37,808 bases of DNA from Clostridia bacterium BRH_c25 (GCA_001515955.1 LOES01000209.1:1-37808), one strand, 5' to 3'; positions 25,081 through 34,217 are shown, counted from the first letter of the stretch. Numbers and translations: made by a program. The notes: generated from the sequence alone by a model not told the origin.

Positions 25081-25971
25081 ATGTCAGAAAAACTATTAAA
25101 TCAGAAAATTTGTTTAAAACAATATATATCAGAAAAGGAGTATAATGAAATAAATCAGCTTAAGGAGCTTTGCAGCTTGCAGGATAAAACCAACCTAAAG
25201 CTAGAATTAGACTATAGGATTAACATGAGTAGAAACCCTAAAATAGATTCAAAAACCATTAATGAGTTTCTATATTATAATGAGGATGTTTTGATAGCCT
25301 ACCTTGGTATTTCAAGCTTTGGAGGCAGTAATATCGGTGAAATCAATGGCATGGTTCACCCTGACTTTCGAAGAAAGGGTTTATTTAAAAAGCTCTTTGA
25401 ACTTGCAATAGATGAGTGTAAGAGAAGAAGGTTTAATAAGCTGTTGCTATTAACAGATGGTAATTCCAGCTCAGGTGTTGAATTTGTAAAGGCTGTTCAC
25501 GGTAAATATGATTTTTCAGAGTATAGAATGAACCTGATTAACAAGACTACCTTAGACAGTACAAGTTCTATAAGCTTAAGAAAAGCTGAAAAGCTGGATC
25601 GGAAAGAAATTGCCAGACAAAATGCAATATTTTTTAACCATTCAGAGGAATGTGATTGTTTTCCAGAGGAAGAGGAAGCATTAAATGAAATTACATACAT
25701 GGTCGAATTAAGGGAAGCGGTTATTGGAAAAATCAAGGTAACATACAGTGACAATTTGGCTTTTATAAGCGGCGTTGGAATATTGCCTGATTATAGAGGT
25801 AAAGGATATGGAAAGGCAGCTTTAAAAGAAGCATTGCGTTTAATAAATGAAAAAGGCATCTATGAGACAGAATTGGATGTGGAATGCAAAAACAATAACG
25901 CACTTAATTTGTACAAAGCTTGTGGTTTTGAAGAGAAGTCTGTAATGAATTATTATAATTATGACATCTAA
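25081..25971 (+). CDS. Tandem-domain GNAT N-acetyltransferase
   Basis: A 296-residue protein with two GNAT folds. The N-terminal one has a coenzyme A loop region VHPDFRRKGLFKKL (about residue 92 on) and the C-terminal one ILPDYRGKGYGKAALKEALRL, ending in ALNLYKACGFEE. AAAGGAGAT precedes ATG 25081. Such enzymes transfer an acetyl group to an amine of a small molecule, antibiotic or protein; the substrate cannot be told. It is expressed behind a leader peptide and two tandem terminator hairpins, which suggests induction by a translation-affecting compound. The AT-rich codon use differs somewhat from the left part of the window. Confidence 0.85.
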   Translation: MSEKLLNQKICLKQYISEKEYNEINQLKELCSLQDKTNLKLELDYRINMSRNPKIDSKTINEFLYYNEDVLIAYLGISSFGGSNIGEINGMVHPDFRRKGLFKKLFELAIDECKRRRFNKLLLLTDGNSSSGVEFVKAVHGKYDFSEYRMNLINKTTLDSTSSISLRKAEKLDRKEIARQNAIFFNHSEECDCFPEEEEALNEITYMVELREAVIGKIKVTYSDNLAFISGVGILPDYRGKGYGKAALKEALRLINEKGIYETELDVECKNNNALNLYKACGFEEKSVMNYYNYDI

Positions 25972-26035
25972 AGGTTACCCACATCAGTAAGTATAATAAC
26001 CCAATAACCTCTTATCCTCTATACCTGGTGCATTA

Positions 26036-26067
26036 TTTTATGTGCGAATGTGCGAAGCCTGGCACCA
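26036..26067. repeat. Solo copy of a RAYT-element end (REP-like)
   Basis: The stretch TTATGTGCGAATGTGCGAAG followed by CCTGGCACCAT is shared with the right end of the RAYT element (ending at 32089) and of its deletion derivative (ending at 37042). Here the rest of the element is absent. It directly abuts the promoter at 26070-26098. Confidence 0.75.
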
Positions 26068-26069
26068 TC

Positions 26070-26098
26070 TTGACAAGCAACATCAAGCGTAATACAAT
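26070..26098 (+). promoter_or_regulatory. Promoter of the DUF6198-like gene
   Basis: Consensus TTGACA (26070-26075), 17-base spacer, TACAAT (26093-26098). The start near 26105 gives a leader of about 80 bases, most of it taken up by a hairpin. Confidence 0.75.
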
Positions 26099-26118
26099 GC
26101 GAGTATAACGTATATTAA

Positions 26119-26174
26119 CCATAACTTTTGCTGTTTCTATATCAAACAGCGGCAGTTATGGTTTCTTTATTTTG
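26119..26174 (+). terminator. Terminator-like leader hairpin before the DUF6198-like gene
   Basis: CCATAACT (26119-26126) pairs with AGTTATGG (26154-26161), with an inner GCTGTTT/AAACAGC stem, followed by TTTCTTTATTTT and then directly the GGAGG site. It can terminate readthrough from the GNAT gene. It also lies within the transcript of the promoter at 26070-26098, so an attenuator is possible. Confidence 0.7.
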
Positions 26175-26183
26175 GAGGCAGCT

Positions 26184-26714
26184 GTGAAAAAAATCAAAAA
26201 CTTTGCGGAAATGGCCTATATTCTCGGAATTTTCACTCTGGCGTTAGGCGTAACTCTAATGGAGAAAGCAAATCTTGGAATTTCAATGGTTGTAGCACCA
26301 GCATACTTGGTTTCGCTGAAATTCAATTTTCTTACTTTCGGTATGGCTGAATATATCCTGCAGGCAGTGCTGTTAATCGTTATCTTTCTACTTATGCGGA
26401 AATTCAAGCTGTCCTTTGGAATTCCAATGTTTTTTCACACCTATTTGGCTCCTGAAGTTTATGAGCTGTTTGTAAAAGAAATATCCAAAAAGTCCAGAGT
26501 TAATATCACCAAGTTTAAAATTGGATATGATTGTGCTAGCTTCGCTGTTGCCATCATAATGTCCTTGGTATTCTTTAATGATATCCGTGGAGTAGGAATC
26601 GGCACTGTCCTTTGTGCGGTCATAAACGGACATATCATCGGCTTATTCAGCAGGTTTTTTGAAAAATATATTGATTTTTCTCCAAAACTCACGATTGTTA
26701 ATTATTTTAAATAA
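26184..26714 (+). CDS. DUF6198/YczE-like integral membrane protein, apparently shortened
   Basis: A 176-residue membrane protein with about four hydrophobic segments. The start is GTG 26184, five bases after GGAGG. The beginning (GIFTLALGVTLMEKANLGISMVVAPAY) and the end (PEVYELFVKEISKKSRVNITKFKIGYDC, then GVGIGTVLCAVINGHIIG) look like the YczE/DUF6198 group, which are usually 200-230 residues. The middle, where further membrane helices are expected, jumps from LMRKFKLS to FGIPMFFHTY. This suggests an old in-frame deletion of roughly 40-60 residues. The function of the family is unknown. Confidence 0.7.
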   Translation: MKKIKNFAEMAYILGIFTLALGVTLMEKANLGISMVVAPAYLVSLKFNFLTFGMAEYILQAVLLIVIFLLMRKFKLSFGIPMFFHTYLAPEVYELFVKEISKKSRVNITKFKIGYDCASFAVAIIMSLVFFNDIRGVGIGTVLCAVINGHIIGLFSRFFEKYIDFSPKLTIVNYFK

Positions 26715-26727
26715 TTGTTTTTATTTT

Positions 26728-27504
26728 TCACCTATCTATTAAAATTGATTTTATCAATGCAAAGTATTCCCTGATGTGACTATTCGCTCTGACAGAGATT
26801 GGTGTACTGCATGTAATTCCATAAGGTTCAAACCCAACCCGCCTTGCAAGCAGCTTTGCCCGTAGCATATGGAAATCACTTGTTACTACCACTATGCAAT
26901 TAATATCTTTTCCCTCAGTCTTTTGCAGTATTTCTCTTGAGAACGTGAAATTCTCCATTGTACTTGTTGCTTTGTCTTCCTTAATAACCCTTTTACCATC
27001 TATCCCCTTGGATATCAAATACCTTTCCATGGCTTCGGCCTCCGTAATACTTTCCCCAAAGCCCTGGCCTCCAGAAACAATGACTTTAGTATCAGGATGC
27101 TTTTCTAAATATACAATACCCTTCTGCAACCTCTCCTGCAGGATTAAGGTTATATCACTGCCGCGCAGCCCTGCCCCCAATATTATCAGATAACCTGCCT
27201 CTACATCTTCCTGTGAAGAACTGTTATATATAATCAGCACTTCTGCGAAAGTGAAGGATAGGATACTAAGTACTACCAGCATACAAGTAAGCTTTCTTGC
27301 CAGTGAGTTCTGAATTAAAGGCTGCCCCTTCCTGACCCAAAGCTTTATATAAACACAAATAATGATTATACCCCCTACTATCCCAGGAAACAGTGTTCCT
27401 ACATTTATCCCTGTATATATGGATGTCAGGACTGCATCTATTACTCCAAGCACTCCAAACAGCATTAATATGTAATATAATCGTATTCCAAAATTGCCTT
27501 TCAT
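26728..27504 (-). CDS. YdcF/SanA-type DUF218 membrane protein
   Basis: A 258-residue protein with three N-terminal membrane segments (about residues 8-100) and a C-terminal DUF218 domain. Diagnostic blocks are YLIILGAGLRGSDITLILQERL, VIVSGGQG, TEAEAMERYLISKGI and VVTSDFHMLRAKLLARRVGF. Members of the ElyC/SanA/YdcF group act at the cell envelope, and the domain has been linked to lipid carrier or envelope metabolism; the reaction is not settled. I use ATG 27504, eight bases after GGAGG; the ATG at 27510 is too close. It converges with the DUF6198-like gene with only 13 bases between stops. Confidence 0.88.
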   Translation of the reverse strand: MKGNFGIRLYYILMLFGVLGVIDAVLTSIYTGINVGTLFPGIVGGIIIICVYIKLWVRKGQPLIQNSLARKLTCMLVVLSILSFTFAEVLIIYNSSSQEDVEAGYLIILGAGLRGSDITLILQERLQKGIVYLEKHPDTKVIVSGGQGFGESITEAEAMERYLISKGIDGKRVIKEDKATSTMENFTFSREILQKTEGKDINCIVVVTSDFHMLRAKLLARRVGFEPYGITCSTPISVRANSHIREYFALIKSILIDR

Positions 27505-27928
27505 TCGCATTTCCTCCGTGCTCTTCCCACAAAATAGCCTTCCGAGAACACTTTATCATGTTTCCCATGAAGGCTGTAATATGTTATCTTATAACTACCA
27601 AACTTTGTAATGAATATCTATAATGCTGTAACCTGTCGTTGCATATGATTATGATGCCAGGCACGGCAGTAGACGGTTGTTATTGAACTTTCCTTAAATA
27701 ACTGGCTAAACGTCGTGCCTGGTACCCGGGGCATTTTTATAATCAGTTCAGTGAATAAGCTCTTTTTATTTTGTACCTGCCACCATATTCCTGATGTTTG
27801 CGGGACAATCGCAAATATTCTGCTATATAAAAGCAGCATATTGAAAGTACAATGAATAATCATTCAGAACGGGGAATCTCCATGATTTTTATTGGCATTT
27901 TTCGGAGCCTCCCTGGTACATTATTTTA
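27505..27928. other. Intergenic stretch with a REP-like palindrome, no gene seen
   Basis: 424 bases between the YdcF-like and small membrane protein genes. The only clear structure is the palindromic repeat at 27655-27724. A CCTGGTACATTATTTTATTA stretch at its right end resembles CCTGGTGCATTATTTTATG near 26029. Small frames on the minus strand have no ribosome sites and no recognisable content. Confidence 0.5.
27655..27724. repeat. REP-like palindromic element (70 bp)
   Basis: TGCCAGGCACG (27655-27665) and CGTGCCTGGTA (27714-27724) are inverted copies. Inner inverted pairs GACG/CGTC and GTTATT/AATAAC extend the fold. The outer motif matches the copy at 7538 and the ends of the RAYT element. 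Confidence 0.65.
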
Positions 27929-28357
27929 TTAGTCTACTATTTCAAATTTTATGTCATTCGGAGGACGTCTATCGTACTTTGTTATCTTGTCTCCTTTTTT
28001 TGCCTTGAAGTATGCTGTAAAAGTTGATTCTGTTTTTGCTTTTATTTGATACTTTTGTTTGGTTAAAGTATCCTTTTCACAGGCTGGAGCGAATTCCTCA
28101 ATTACTAATCCTTTATCCTCCCTTACGTCTGCATACATATAGAAATTTAAATCTTTACTTGTGTTATTTTTCACTACAATGTCATCAGCGATAACAACTA
28201 TATCACCCTTGATATAGAAAGTGCCATGTGTACTATTCTTTTTATCATATATAATTTCAGATTTAACGAAGTAAACTCTGCTGAATATAAATAGTATGAC
28301 AAAACCAACAAGTAAAATTGCAGTAGTATTAATCCTCTGCCTTTTATTTTTCATCAT
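27929..28357 (-). CDS. Small single-pass membrane protein of unknown function
   Basis: A 142-residue protein. ATG 28357 is chosen since GGAGG lies six bases upstream; in-frame starts to 28435 would overlap the preceding gene. There is one membrane helix (about residues 11-26), then a mostly beta domain of about 115 residues facing outward, with VVKNNTSKDLNFYMYADVREDKG and a late TAYFKAKKGDKITKYDRRPPNDI. No family is recognised. It starts 32 bases after the stop of the large secreted protein and is probably cotranscribed with it. That order would suit a partner or protector of the secreted protein, but this is speculation. Confidence 0.65.
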   Translation of the reverse strand: MMKNKRQRINTTAILLVGFVILFIFSRVYFVKSEIIYDKKNSTHGTFYIKGDIVVIADDIVVKNNTSKDLNFYMYADVREDKGLVIEEFAPACEKDTLTKQKYQIKAKTESTFTAYFKAKKGDKITKYDRRPPNDIKFEIVD

Positions 28358-28389
28358 AAAGAACCTCCGCGACTTATTTATACAGTGAA

Positions 28390-30902
28390 TTATTCTGCGA
28401 ACGGCCATGATGATCTTTCTTTCCAGAATTCCCAAAGTGATGGCTCATCCGTATTCATTATAACGATATGGTCCCAAGCAATTTTAGCAATGTAGTTTTG
28501 AAAGCTCGAACCTGGAATTTCTTGTGCAATTTGTACTTTTAAAGAATCTGTGTCATATTGAAAATTGGGATCAATTACATCATTCCATTCAAAGTGCATC
28601 TTTGCTATTACTTTACCATTTGACTCTTTACTTGCAGTTCCTGTGATTTTGAAACCCCCTACTTTTGCGTTTGTACCATGCAAGTATTGATGCCCAATAA
28701 TCTGTTCTCCATTTTCAATTGCTATATTTTCAGTAATACTAATATTTTTAATTGAGCCCATTTCAATATCGTTGAACTCTTGCAGAAGTATTTCTTTCAG
28801 CCCTCTTGAATTTTCTATAGGGTTACCATTTGTAAGTTTATAACTTTTCATCATATATGGTCCCCAATAAAGATTTGCCGAGTCTTTTCCATAAGCAGGG
28901 GTAGTATAAATATCCCATACAGGCAGTGTTACCTCAATGCCATCATCGTCAGTAATTGTTTGTTTAGGAAGACTATCTAATCTTCCATCTCCACCAAACA
29001 ACCACGCAATCAATATCTCCCTACCGACCCAATCAGATTTTAACCAATCAAAATTTTCTTCAGCATATGCGATTATGCTTCTCCATGAAATTCCATCATT
29101 AATTGGTTCCTCAACAATTTCGGTCAGCGAATCAGATAATAAAGATCCATACTGCTCTGTGACATAAGGTGTTATGTATAAAGAATATGCCCCAGTATCC
29201 TTTTTATAAAAACCCGAAATACTTATTTGATAAGTCTCTCCAGCTTCTAAGCTTTGAATCAATTTAAAGTTATAGTCTATACCACTATCGTCATCAAACC
29301 CTATTTGATTGCTATTATTATAGAGTTTGCCTGTTAGGTCAATATTGCTATCGCTTTCTATTGCATATTCCTTCGTTTCTGTTGGGGTGAATTCAAATAT
29401 ATCAATATCTCCTGGACAATCAATTATGCCTGTTAATGAATCACCAGCTTCTATTGCTCTTGATTGAAGGTTATCATCATACTGAGGTACAACTTTAAAT
29501 CCATATGTACCTGTATCATAATTGTTGTAATTCCATATCTTTGTAAAATAAGTCTGATCAGCATCTAGATAATATATTATTTTAGCATTAAGATCAACCA
29601 AATCATCATTAGTAGCTAATAAAGTATAGTCATAGTTATAAAGTTCCTCAACAGTATCAGTACTTCCTGTAGTCTCTATTGAATATAATCCACTAACTAG
29701 AGGAATAAATTTAAAAAAATCGATATCTCCAGTAAAATCAAAAGCTCTACTTATTTCACTTTCGATTATTATAGTATAAGCATTATCAAAGCTACTTTCA
29801 TCTTCTACAAGCGTATTCCATACTGGCTTATAATTAAATGTGTAACCCGTATCAAGAGGTTTTGTTATTATTAATGTATTAAATTTGGAGCAGTTATAAT
29901 CTGCAAAAACTATTACCTGTACACTTGGGCCTGATAACAACACTTTATGAGTGCCACTTGCATTGAAATTGCTGCTAGCACTAATGTCAGAATAACTACT
30001 CCTCTGAGTAAAGTTTCCCCTAACCTCTAAAACTCCCGATGTCAGGTATTGGCTATGGTCTATCCTACTATCTGTTAAAAAACTTCCACCGACTACTACT
30101 TTGTCAGCTGTTTCAGTCATCTGCAAAATTCCAGGACAGCTCAAAGCGCTTGAACTCTGTATTTTATAGTCTCCTGTCACATTAAGTATTCCATTATTTA
30201 TTTCCAGAATTCCATTATACTGAGTCAGGTTGCCGTTTATGGTTAGAACATGTCCATTTAAATCCAGTGTTCCCCCATTAAGGTACAAATCTCCATACAC
30301 TGCATCTACAACCAATGTTAAATCTGTGCTTATAGTAGTCGCTAGCATAGATAATGTTGTTGAACTATCACTTTCAATTGATACACTCCCTAAGTCACCA
30401 TATGCCTTCACTATATATACATATTCCATTTTTTTAGATAAACCAATATCAGTATAACTTGTTATATTAGATGTCCCAACCAATTCTCCATTCTTATAAA
30501 TCTCGTATAAAGCTGCTCCACTCACTGCATCCCACGTAATTATTGCTATACCTTCCGAAAAGTATACTTCTATGTTGTCTAGAGTGATGAATTGAGATAA
30601 GTCTTGTACAGTGTCATCTACTTTGTACACACTATCAGTTACGCTTATTGATTCATCACTCTCTTGATATATAATTTGCGGTTCAACCTGATTATTTGAG
30701 TATTGATGGAATTCTGCAAATCCTGTAGTAAATCTTGACTTTTATCATTCACTGTTTTCATAGTTTCATAGATAGTATTAGAATTATCTGATTCTTGATT
30801 AGCATAAACACTCTCTAGAGGCGTTATGATACTAATGAGTAATAATGCGAAAGCAAGTATTATTGACATATGTTTCAACAACCAATTCCTGTAACCCCCC
30901 AT
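28390..30902 (-). pseudogene. Secreted multidomain protein split by a one-base frameshift
   Basis: ATG 30902 (AAAGGGGG upstream) encodes a signal peptide ending near VYANQ and then about 50 residues. The frame then breaks. Adding one A to the A-run at 30740-30743 joins it smoothly through RFTTGFAEFHQYSNNQ to the long second frame, giving 838 codons. Domains after the junction: a fibronectin-III-like module (about 30600-30370), beta-helix-like GGTLDLNGHVLTINGNL repeats (about 30330-29990), two PPC-type domains (about 29757-29497 and 29460-29180), and an unrecognised C-terminal region (29110-28390). No protease core or cell-wall anchor is seen. Sequencing error, a true pseudogene or slippage are all possible. 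Confidence 0.75.
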
Positions 30903-30986
30903 TTTTTCTTTTTCCCCCTTTATATCTGATTTAACTACATTTCATTACATTATATGTAGTTATTAACATATTACTATCAATTCCAT

Positions 30987-31016
30987 ATTATACCAATAGG
31001 TCCACATGGCTGTCTT
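30987..31016 (-). promoter_or_regulatory. Promoter candidate of the secreted multidomain protein
   Basis: AAGACA (31011-31016), 18-base spacer, TATAAT (30987-30992) on the minus strand. The leader of about 80 bases contains the palindrome AACTACAT/ATGTAGTT (30933-30940 and 30954-30961). Confidence 0.5.
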
Positions 31017-31163
31017 TATTGATATAATAGTACTTTCTGCCTATATTATTTTTGTGACGAAAGTATTAATAGTTTTCCTTAGAAAGGTAATAGGGTTAAT
31101 TTCCTCATATACTATCAAATAGGGGTATTTTTCAGTGGCTTCTCAGGCACCGCAGTTTCGCAC

Positions 31164-31997
31164 TTATTTGATTCTGCTTATCATGCTTCTTACTGCGGAT
31201 TCTGTTATACCTATATTGTGACCCATTTCTTCATGTGTATAGTTCAGCCTTATTGCTTCTTTCAGATAGCTGATTTTATGTATTGTCAGATCTCTTCTTC
31301 TGCTGCCACTTTTAATCAATTCATATATTTCTTGACTTATTCCCATTCCAATCAATATTTCATCTAAGCGCTTTCTCTGTTCTACTTTTTTCTTTGTACT
31401 GCACAAAATCTGGTATGCTTCTTCGCCTACCACCTTGACATTGTCATAGTCCGTTTGCTCTTCTTGTCTCATGTGTTCTTTGTATTGATTGATTGCTTCC
31501 TTTCTGTCTTTTGATAGCATATCTAACACAGTTTCAATTGACACAAAGCTATTATTATTTGTTCTGTAAAATACATCACTACTCCACTTGTATTCTCCTA
31601 CGCTTCTGCAAATACCTGCTTTTACAGGATTTTGATGTAGATAACGAATCAAGGATATGAGATATCTCTCATCCTGAACTATTATAGCTTTATATCTTCC
31701 TTGGAAAACATGTCCTACCCTTTTATACTTGTAGTTAAAGTACTTGCTGTATTTATTGTTAATCTGATGCATTATTTCTTGAAGCTTTTTACCAAACACC
31801 TGAAGGATTATATGGTAGTGGTTACCCATCAGAACAAACCCATATATTCTATAACTCATTCCTTCCATATTTTCCTTTAACAGTTTCATGAAATAGCCTT
31901 TATCTATGTTTTCATTGAATATGTACTCCTTGTTATTGCCTCTTGCAATAACATGATATATTCCTCCACAGTATTCCTCTCTCCAAGCTCTCCCCAA
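31164..31997 (-). CDS. REP-associated tyrosine transposase (IS200-like Y1 superfamily)
   Basis: A 277-residue protein with an N-terminal Y1_Tnp domain. The HUH metal motif is HYH at residues 60-62 (GFVLMGNHYHIILQV), and the nucleophile tyrosine is probably Y83 or Y86 (NNKYSKYFNYKYKR), followed by GHVFQGRYKA and SLIRYLHQNPVKAGI, the RAYT signature. A C-terminal helix-turn-helix (HEEMGHNIGITESAVRSMISRI) is present. Such enzymes cut and join single-stranded DNA at REP-type hairpins. The start is TTG 31997, nine bases after AGGAGG, and that site is buried in a hairpin. The gene appears intact. Confidence 0.9.
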   Translation of the reverse strand: MGRAWREEYCGGIYHVIARGNNKEYIFNENIDKGYFMKLLKENMEGMSYRIYGFVLMGNHYHIILQVFGKKLQEIMHQINNKYSKYFNYKYKRVGHVFQGRYKAIIVQDERYLISLIRYLHQNPVKAGICRSVGEYKWSSDVFYRTNNNSFVSIETVLDMLSKDRKEAINQYKEHMRQEEQTDYDNVKVVGEEAYQILCSTKKKVEQRKRLDEILIGMGISQEIYELIKSGSRRRDLTIHKISYLKEAIRLNYTHEEMGHNIGITESAVRSMISRIK

Positions 31998-32003
31998 AAT
32001 AAT

Positions 32004-32035
32004 ACACCTCCTGACATTATATTACCAGAAGGTGT
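32004..32035 (-). promoter_or_regulatory. Hairpin sequestering the transposase ribosome binding site
   Basis: On the minus strand ACACCTTCTG (32026-32035) pairs with CAGGAGGTGT (32004-32013) over ten bases around a 12-base loop. The second arm contains the AGGAGG of the transposase. It should hold down translation, as is known for the IS200 transposase. The deleted copy near 36955-36986 keeps it. Confidence 0.7.
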
Positions 32036-32091
32036 ACCATCTGTAAATATTTACCTTAATATGTGCGAATGTGCGAAGCCTGGCACCATAT

Positions 32092-33402
32092 TCAAATTAT
32101 AAACAAGTGAACAAAGGGCGTTGCCAAAAATAATGACAGAATAACTCTTTCCACCCATATAATTATAAGGTCTTTAATATTAATTTTGATTTCTGTTGAC
32201 AGAATACAAGGGATAGAAGCGGAGAAAAAAAGTATTTCAGAAACACAAACTATAGCTATAACCGCTTGAACAGCCGGAGAAGCAGAAGCAGCTATGCTGG
32301 CGGGAAGGAACATTTCCGCGAGGCTTATTGCACAGCCCTTGGCGAGCAAGGCCGCCTCAGCCCCGAACCCCAAAAGTAATGTAAAGGGGAGAAAGATATA
32401 TCCCATGATATCAAATATTGGGGTATATTCAGCCAGTACAAGACCGAAAAATCCAATGGACATCAGTGTTGGGCCTATAGAAAGAGCAAGACCTATGCCA
32501 TCTCTAAAATTCTTTACAATTCCTTTTGCTACCCCGGGGGCCACTTCACAAGCTTTAAACCCTTCTTCCAAAGCAGTAGAAAACAACTTTCCTCTTTCAG
32601 CCGTAGGCTCGGGTATAACCTCCTTATCGTTATAGCCCTTATCCGATTTCTTTGCCAAAGGATAAAGCCTAGTTGTTATTGCTGTTACAATAAAGGTTAT
32701 GATAAGAGTACCCCAAAAATACGCATTCCATTTGCCCATTAATCCTAATGTCTTAGCTACAACAACCATGAAGGTTGCAGAAACCGTGGAAAAGCCGGTT
32801 GCTATAATACACGCTTCCTTGTTGGAATAATAGCCTTCTTTATATACTCTATTGGTAATAAGCAGTCCTACGGAATAGCTGCCCACAAAGGACGCCACTG
32901 CATCGACAGCTGAGCGGCCCGGGGTCTTCCATACAGGACGCATAACAGGCCTCATAAAAACGCCGACAAATTCCATAAGACCATAGCTTATTAGAAAGGC
33001 TAAGAATACCGCTCCCACTGGAACCAGCATTGTAACCGGAACAACTACCTTATTAAAAACAAACGGCAGCATTCCCGGAGTCTGTATTCTCTCCGGCCCA
33101 AGCTTAAATACTGCTGTAAAATACACAAAAATTCCCAATACTTTAAAAATAGAAAAAACCGTGGTAACAGCATCTTTATTCCAGGTTTTTTTAATAAATG
33201 GCAATATTGCTCCCACTATAATTATTATTCCGGCATAAACTATACCAAAGTAAGGAATTTTGCGAATAAAGGTCACAATGTGGTCGATTGGTATGGTATT
33301 TGTTTTACCAATGGTTATTGGTATAAAAAACATAAAAATTCCCAAAAGGTTTAGGAAAATAAACTTAGCCATGGTTTCAGGTTTTCTCGTTTTCGCTAAC
33401 AT
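32092..33402 (-). CDS. YjiH-family membrane protein with nucleoside-recognition (Gate) domain
   Basis: A 436-residue membrane protein with about ten hydrophobic segments. It fits the YjiH group: VASFVGSYSVGLLITNRVYKEGYYSNKEACIIATGFSTVSATFMVVVAKTL is the Gate (nucleoside recognition) signature region, given here in outline. The role is unproven; transport or gating of a small solute is assumed for the family. TAGGAGGG precedes ATG 33402. The TGA stop (32092-32094) lies inside the TGAAT that borders the RAYT element, so the element inserted exactly behind the stop codon and the protein is probably intact. Confidence 0.85.
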   Translation of the reverse strand: MLAKTRKPETMAKFIFLNLLGIFMFFIPITIGKTNTIPIDHIVTFIRKIPYFGIVYAGIIIIVGAILPFIKKTWNKDAVTTVFSIFKVLGIFVYFTAVFKLGPERIQTPGMLPFVFNKVVVPVTMLVPVGAVFLAFLISYGLMEFVGVFMRPVMRPVWKTPGRSAVDAVASFVGSYSVGLLITNRVYKEGYYSNKEACIIATGFSTVSATFMVVVAKTLGLMGKWNAYFWGTLIITFIVTAITTRLYPLAKKSDKGYNDKEVIPEPTAERGKLFSTALEEGFKACEVAPGVAKGIVKNFRDGIGLALSIGPTLMSIGFFGLVLAEYTPIFDIMGYIFLPFTLLLGFGAEAALLAKGCAISLAEMFLPASIAASASPAVQAVIAIVCVSEILFFSASIPCILSTEIKINIKDLIIIWVERVILSLFLATPFVHLFII

Positions 33403-33539
33403 ACTTGACCCTCCTAAAATTAATTTAGCTTTTAGGTGCTACCTAATTTTACCGTAAAATATAAGCTTATACAGGGTTTGATGCTCGAAGTTAATTAAAG
33501 CACCACCTTCCCTTTTTAAACTATGTTCATTTTTTCAGT

Positions 33540-34217
33540 CTATTTTTTATGAATAATAAGAAAAACACTAGACTCATCTACCTCTTGAATTTGGTATTCA
33601 TACCCCGATAAACATCCAATTGCTTCCAAATCCTTTGGAGTATGCGTAATTGCTTTAAAACCGTCCTTGCAAATTATAACGCCATCCTTTGTTTTATCCA
33701 AATCAAGCTCACCCAGCAGCCCCTTCTCAGCTTGCTCTTCAAACCACATTAGCCTATACTCCCAAAATTTTTCACTGTAAGTACTGAAATAAACTTTTCC
33801 TCCACTTACAACCATCCCCAGAATCCTTTCAATCAAATCCGACGAGGTAATCTTCATTGCAGACAAACCGTTTTGCAGACAAAGTATTACATCGAACTTT
33901 TCTTCAAATTCAAGATTACATACGTCCATAGTAATAATTTCCGCATTGGGACTATCCTTCAAATATTCCGTGCCTAACGAAACACTTTCATCGGAAATGT
34001 CAATGCCAACAATTGATTTACAATTACCCGCCAGTTCCTTTACAATCCGTCCATAGCCTGCACCTAATTCCAGAACCCTTTCACTGCCTGTCAGATTATC
34101 TCTGACAAAAGAGATTTCCGCATCCAAATACTGTTTTACTCTGGGAATTTTGGTTTCGTATACCTTAAACAGCTTTTGTGAATTTAGTTTTTGTGCATAA
34201 TAATTGTTATCCTTCAT
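33540..34217 (-). CDS. SAM-dependent class I methyltransferase
   Basis: A 225-residue protein with the class I SAM-binding fold: motif I VLELGAGYGRIVKELA (around residues 48-63), the acidic end of strand 2 in IVGIDISDESV, and ITMDVCNLEF then FDVILCLQNGLSAM. It has Rossmann-type methyltransferase domain 25 character; the substrate is unknown. ATG 34217 is chosen for the GAGGAG seven bases upstream; an in-frame start at 34283 adds 22 poorly conserved residues. No related genes are adjacent that would suggest a pathway. Confidence 0.85.
   Translation of the reverse strand: MKDNNYYAQKLNSQKLFKVYETKIPRVKQYLDAEISFVRDNLTGSERVLELGAGYGRIVKELAGNCKSIVGIDISDESVSLGTEYLKDSPNAEIITMDVCNLEFEEKFDVILCLQNGLSAMKITSSDLIERILGMVVSGGKVYFSTYSEKFWEYRLMWFEEQAEKGLLGELDLDKTKDGVIICKDGFKAITHTPKDLEAIGCLSGYEYQIQEVDESSVFLIIHKK

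Larger units (their letters stand above)
31147..32089 (-). mobile_element. RAYT element (REP-associated tyrosine transposase unit)
   Basis: A 943-bp unit containing one transposase gene. Its limits come from comparison with the deleted copy at 36790-37042: identity begins at GCACCGCAG and ends at CCTGGCACCAT. Both copies adjoin TGAAT (minus strand) at the right end. The left end forms a CCGCAGT/ACTGCGG hairpin overlapping the 3' end of the gene. The right end carries two direct TTCGCACA units. No target duplication is evident, as expected for single-strand HUH transposition. Confidence 0.75.

Noticed and set aside
30645..30902. Independent 85-residue secreted peptide
   Set aside because: The sequence after the frame break continues smoothly in the next frame, so it is better read as the N-terminus of the split multidomain protein.
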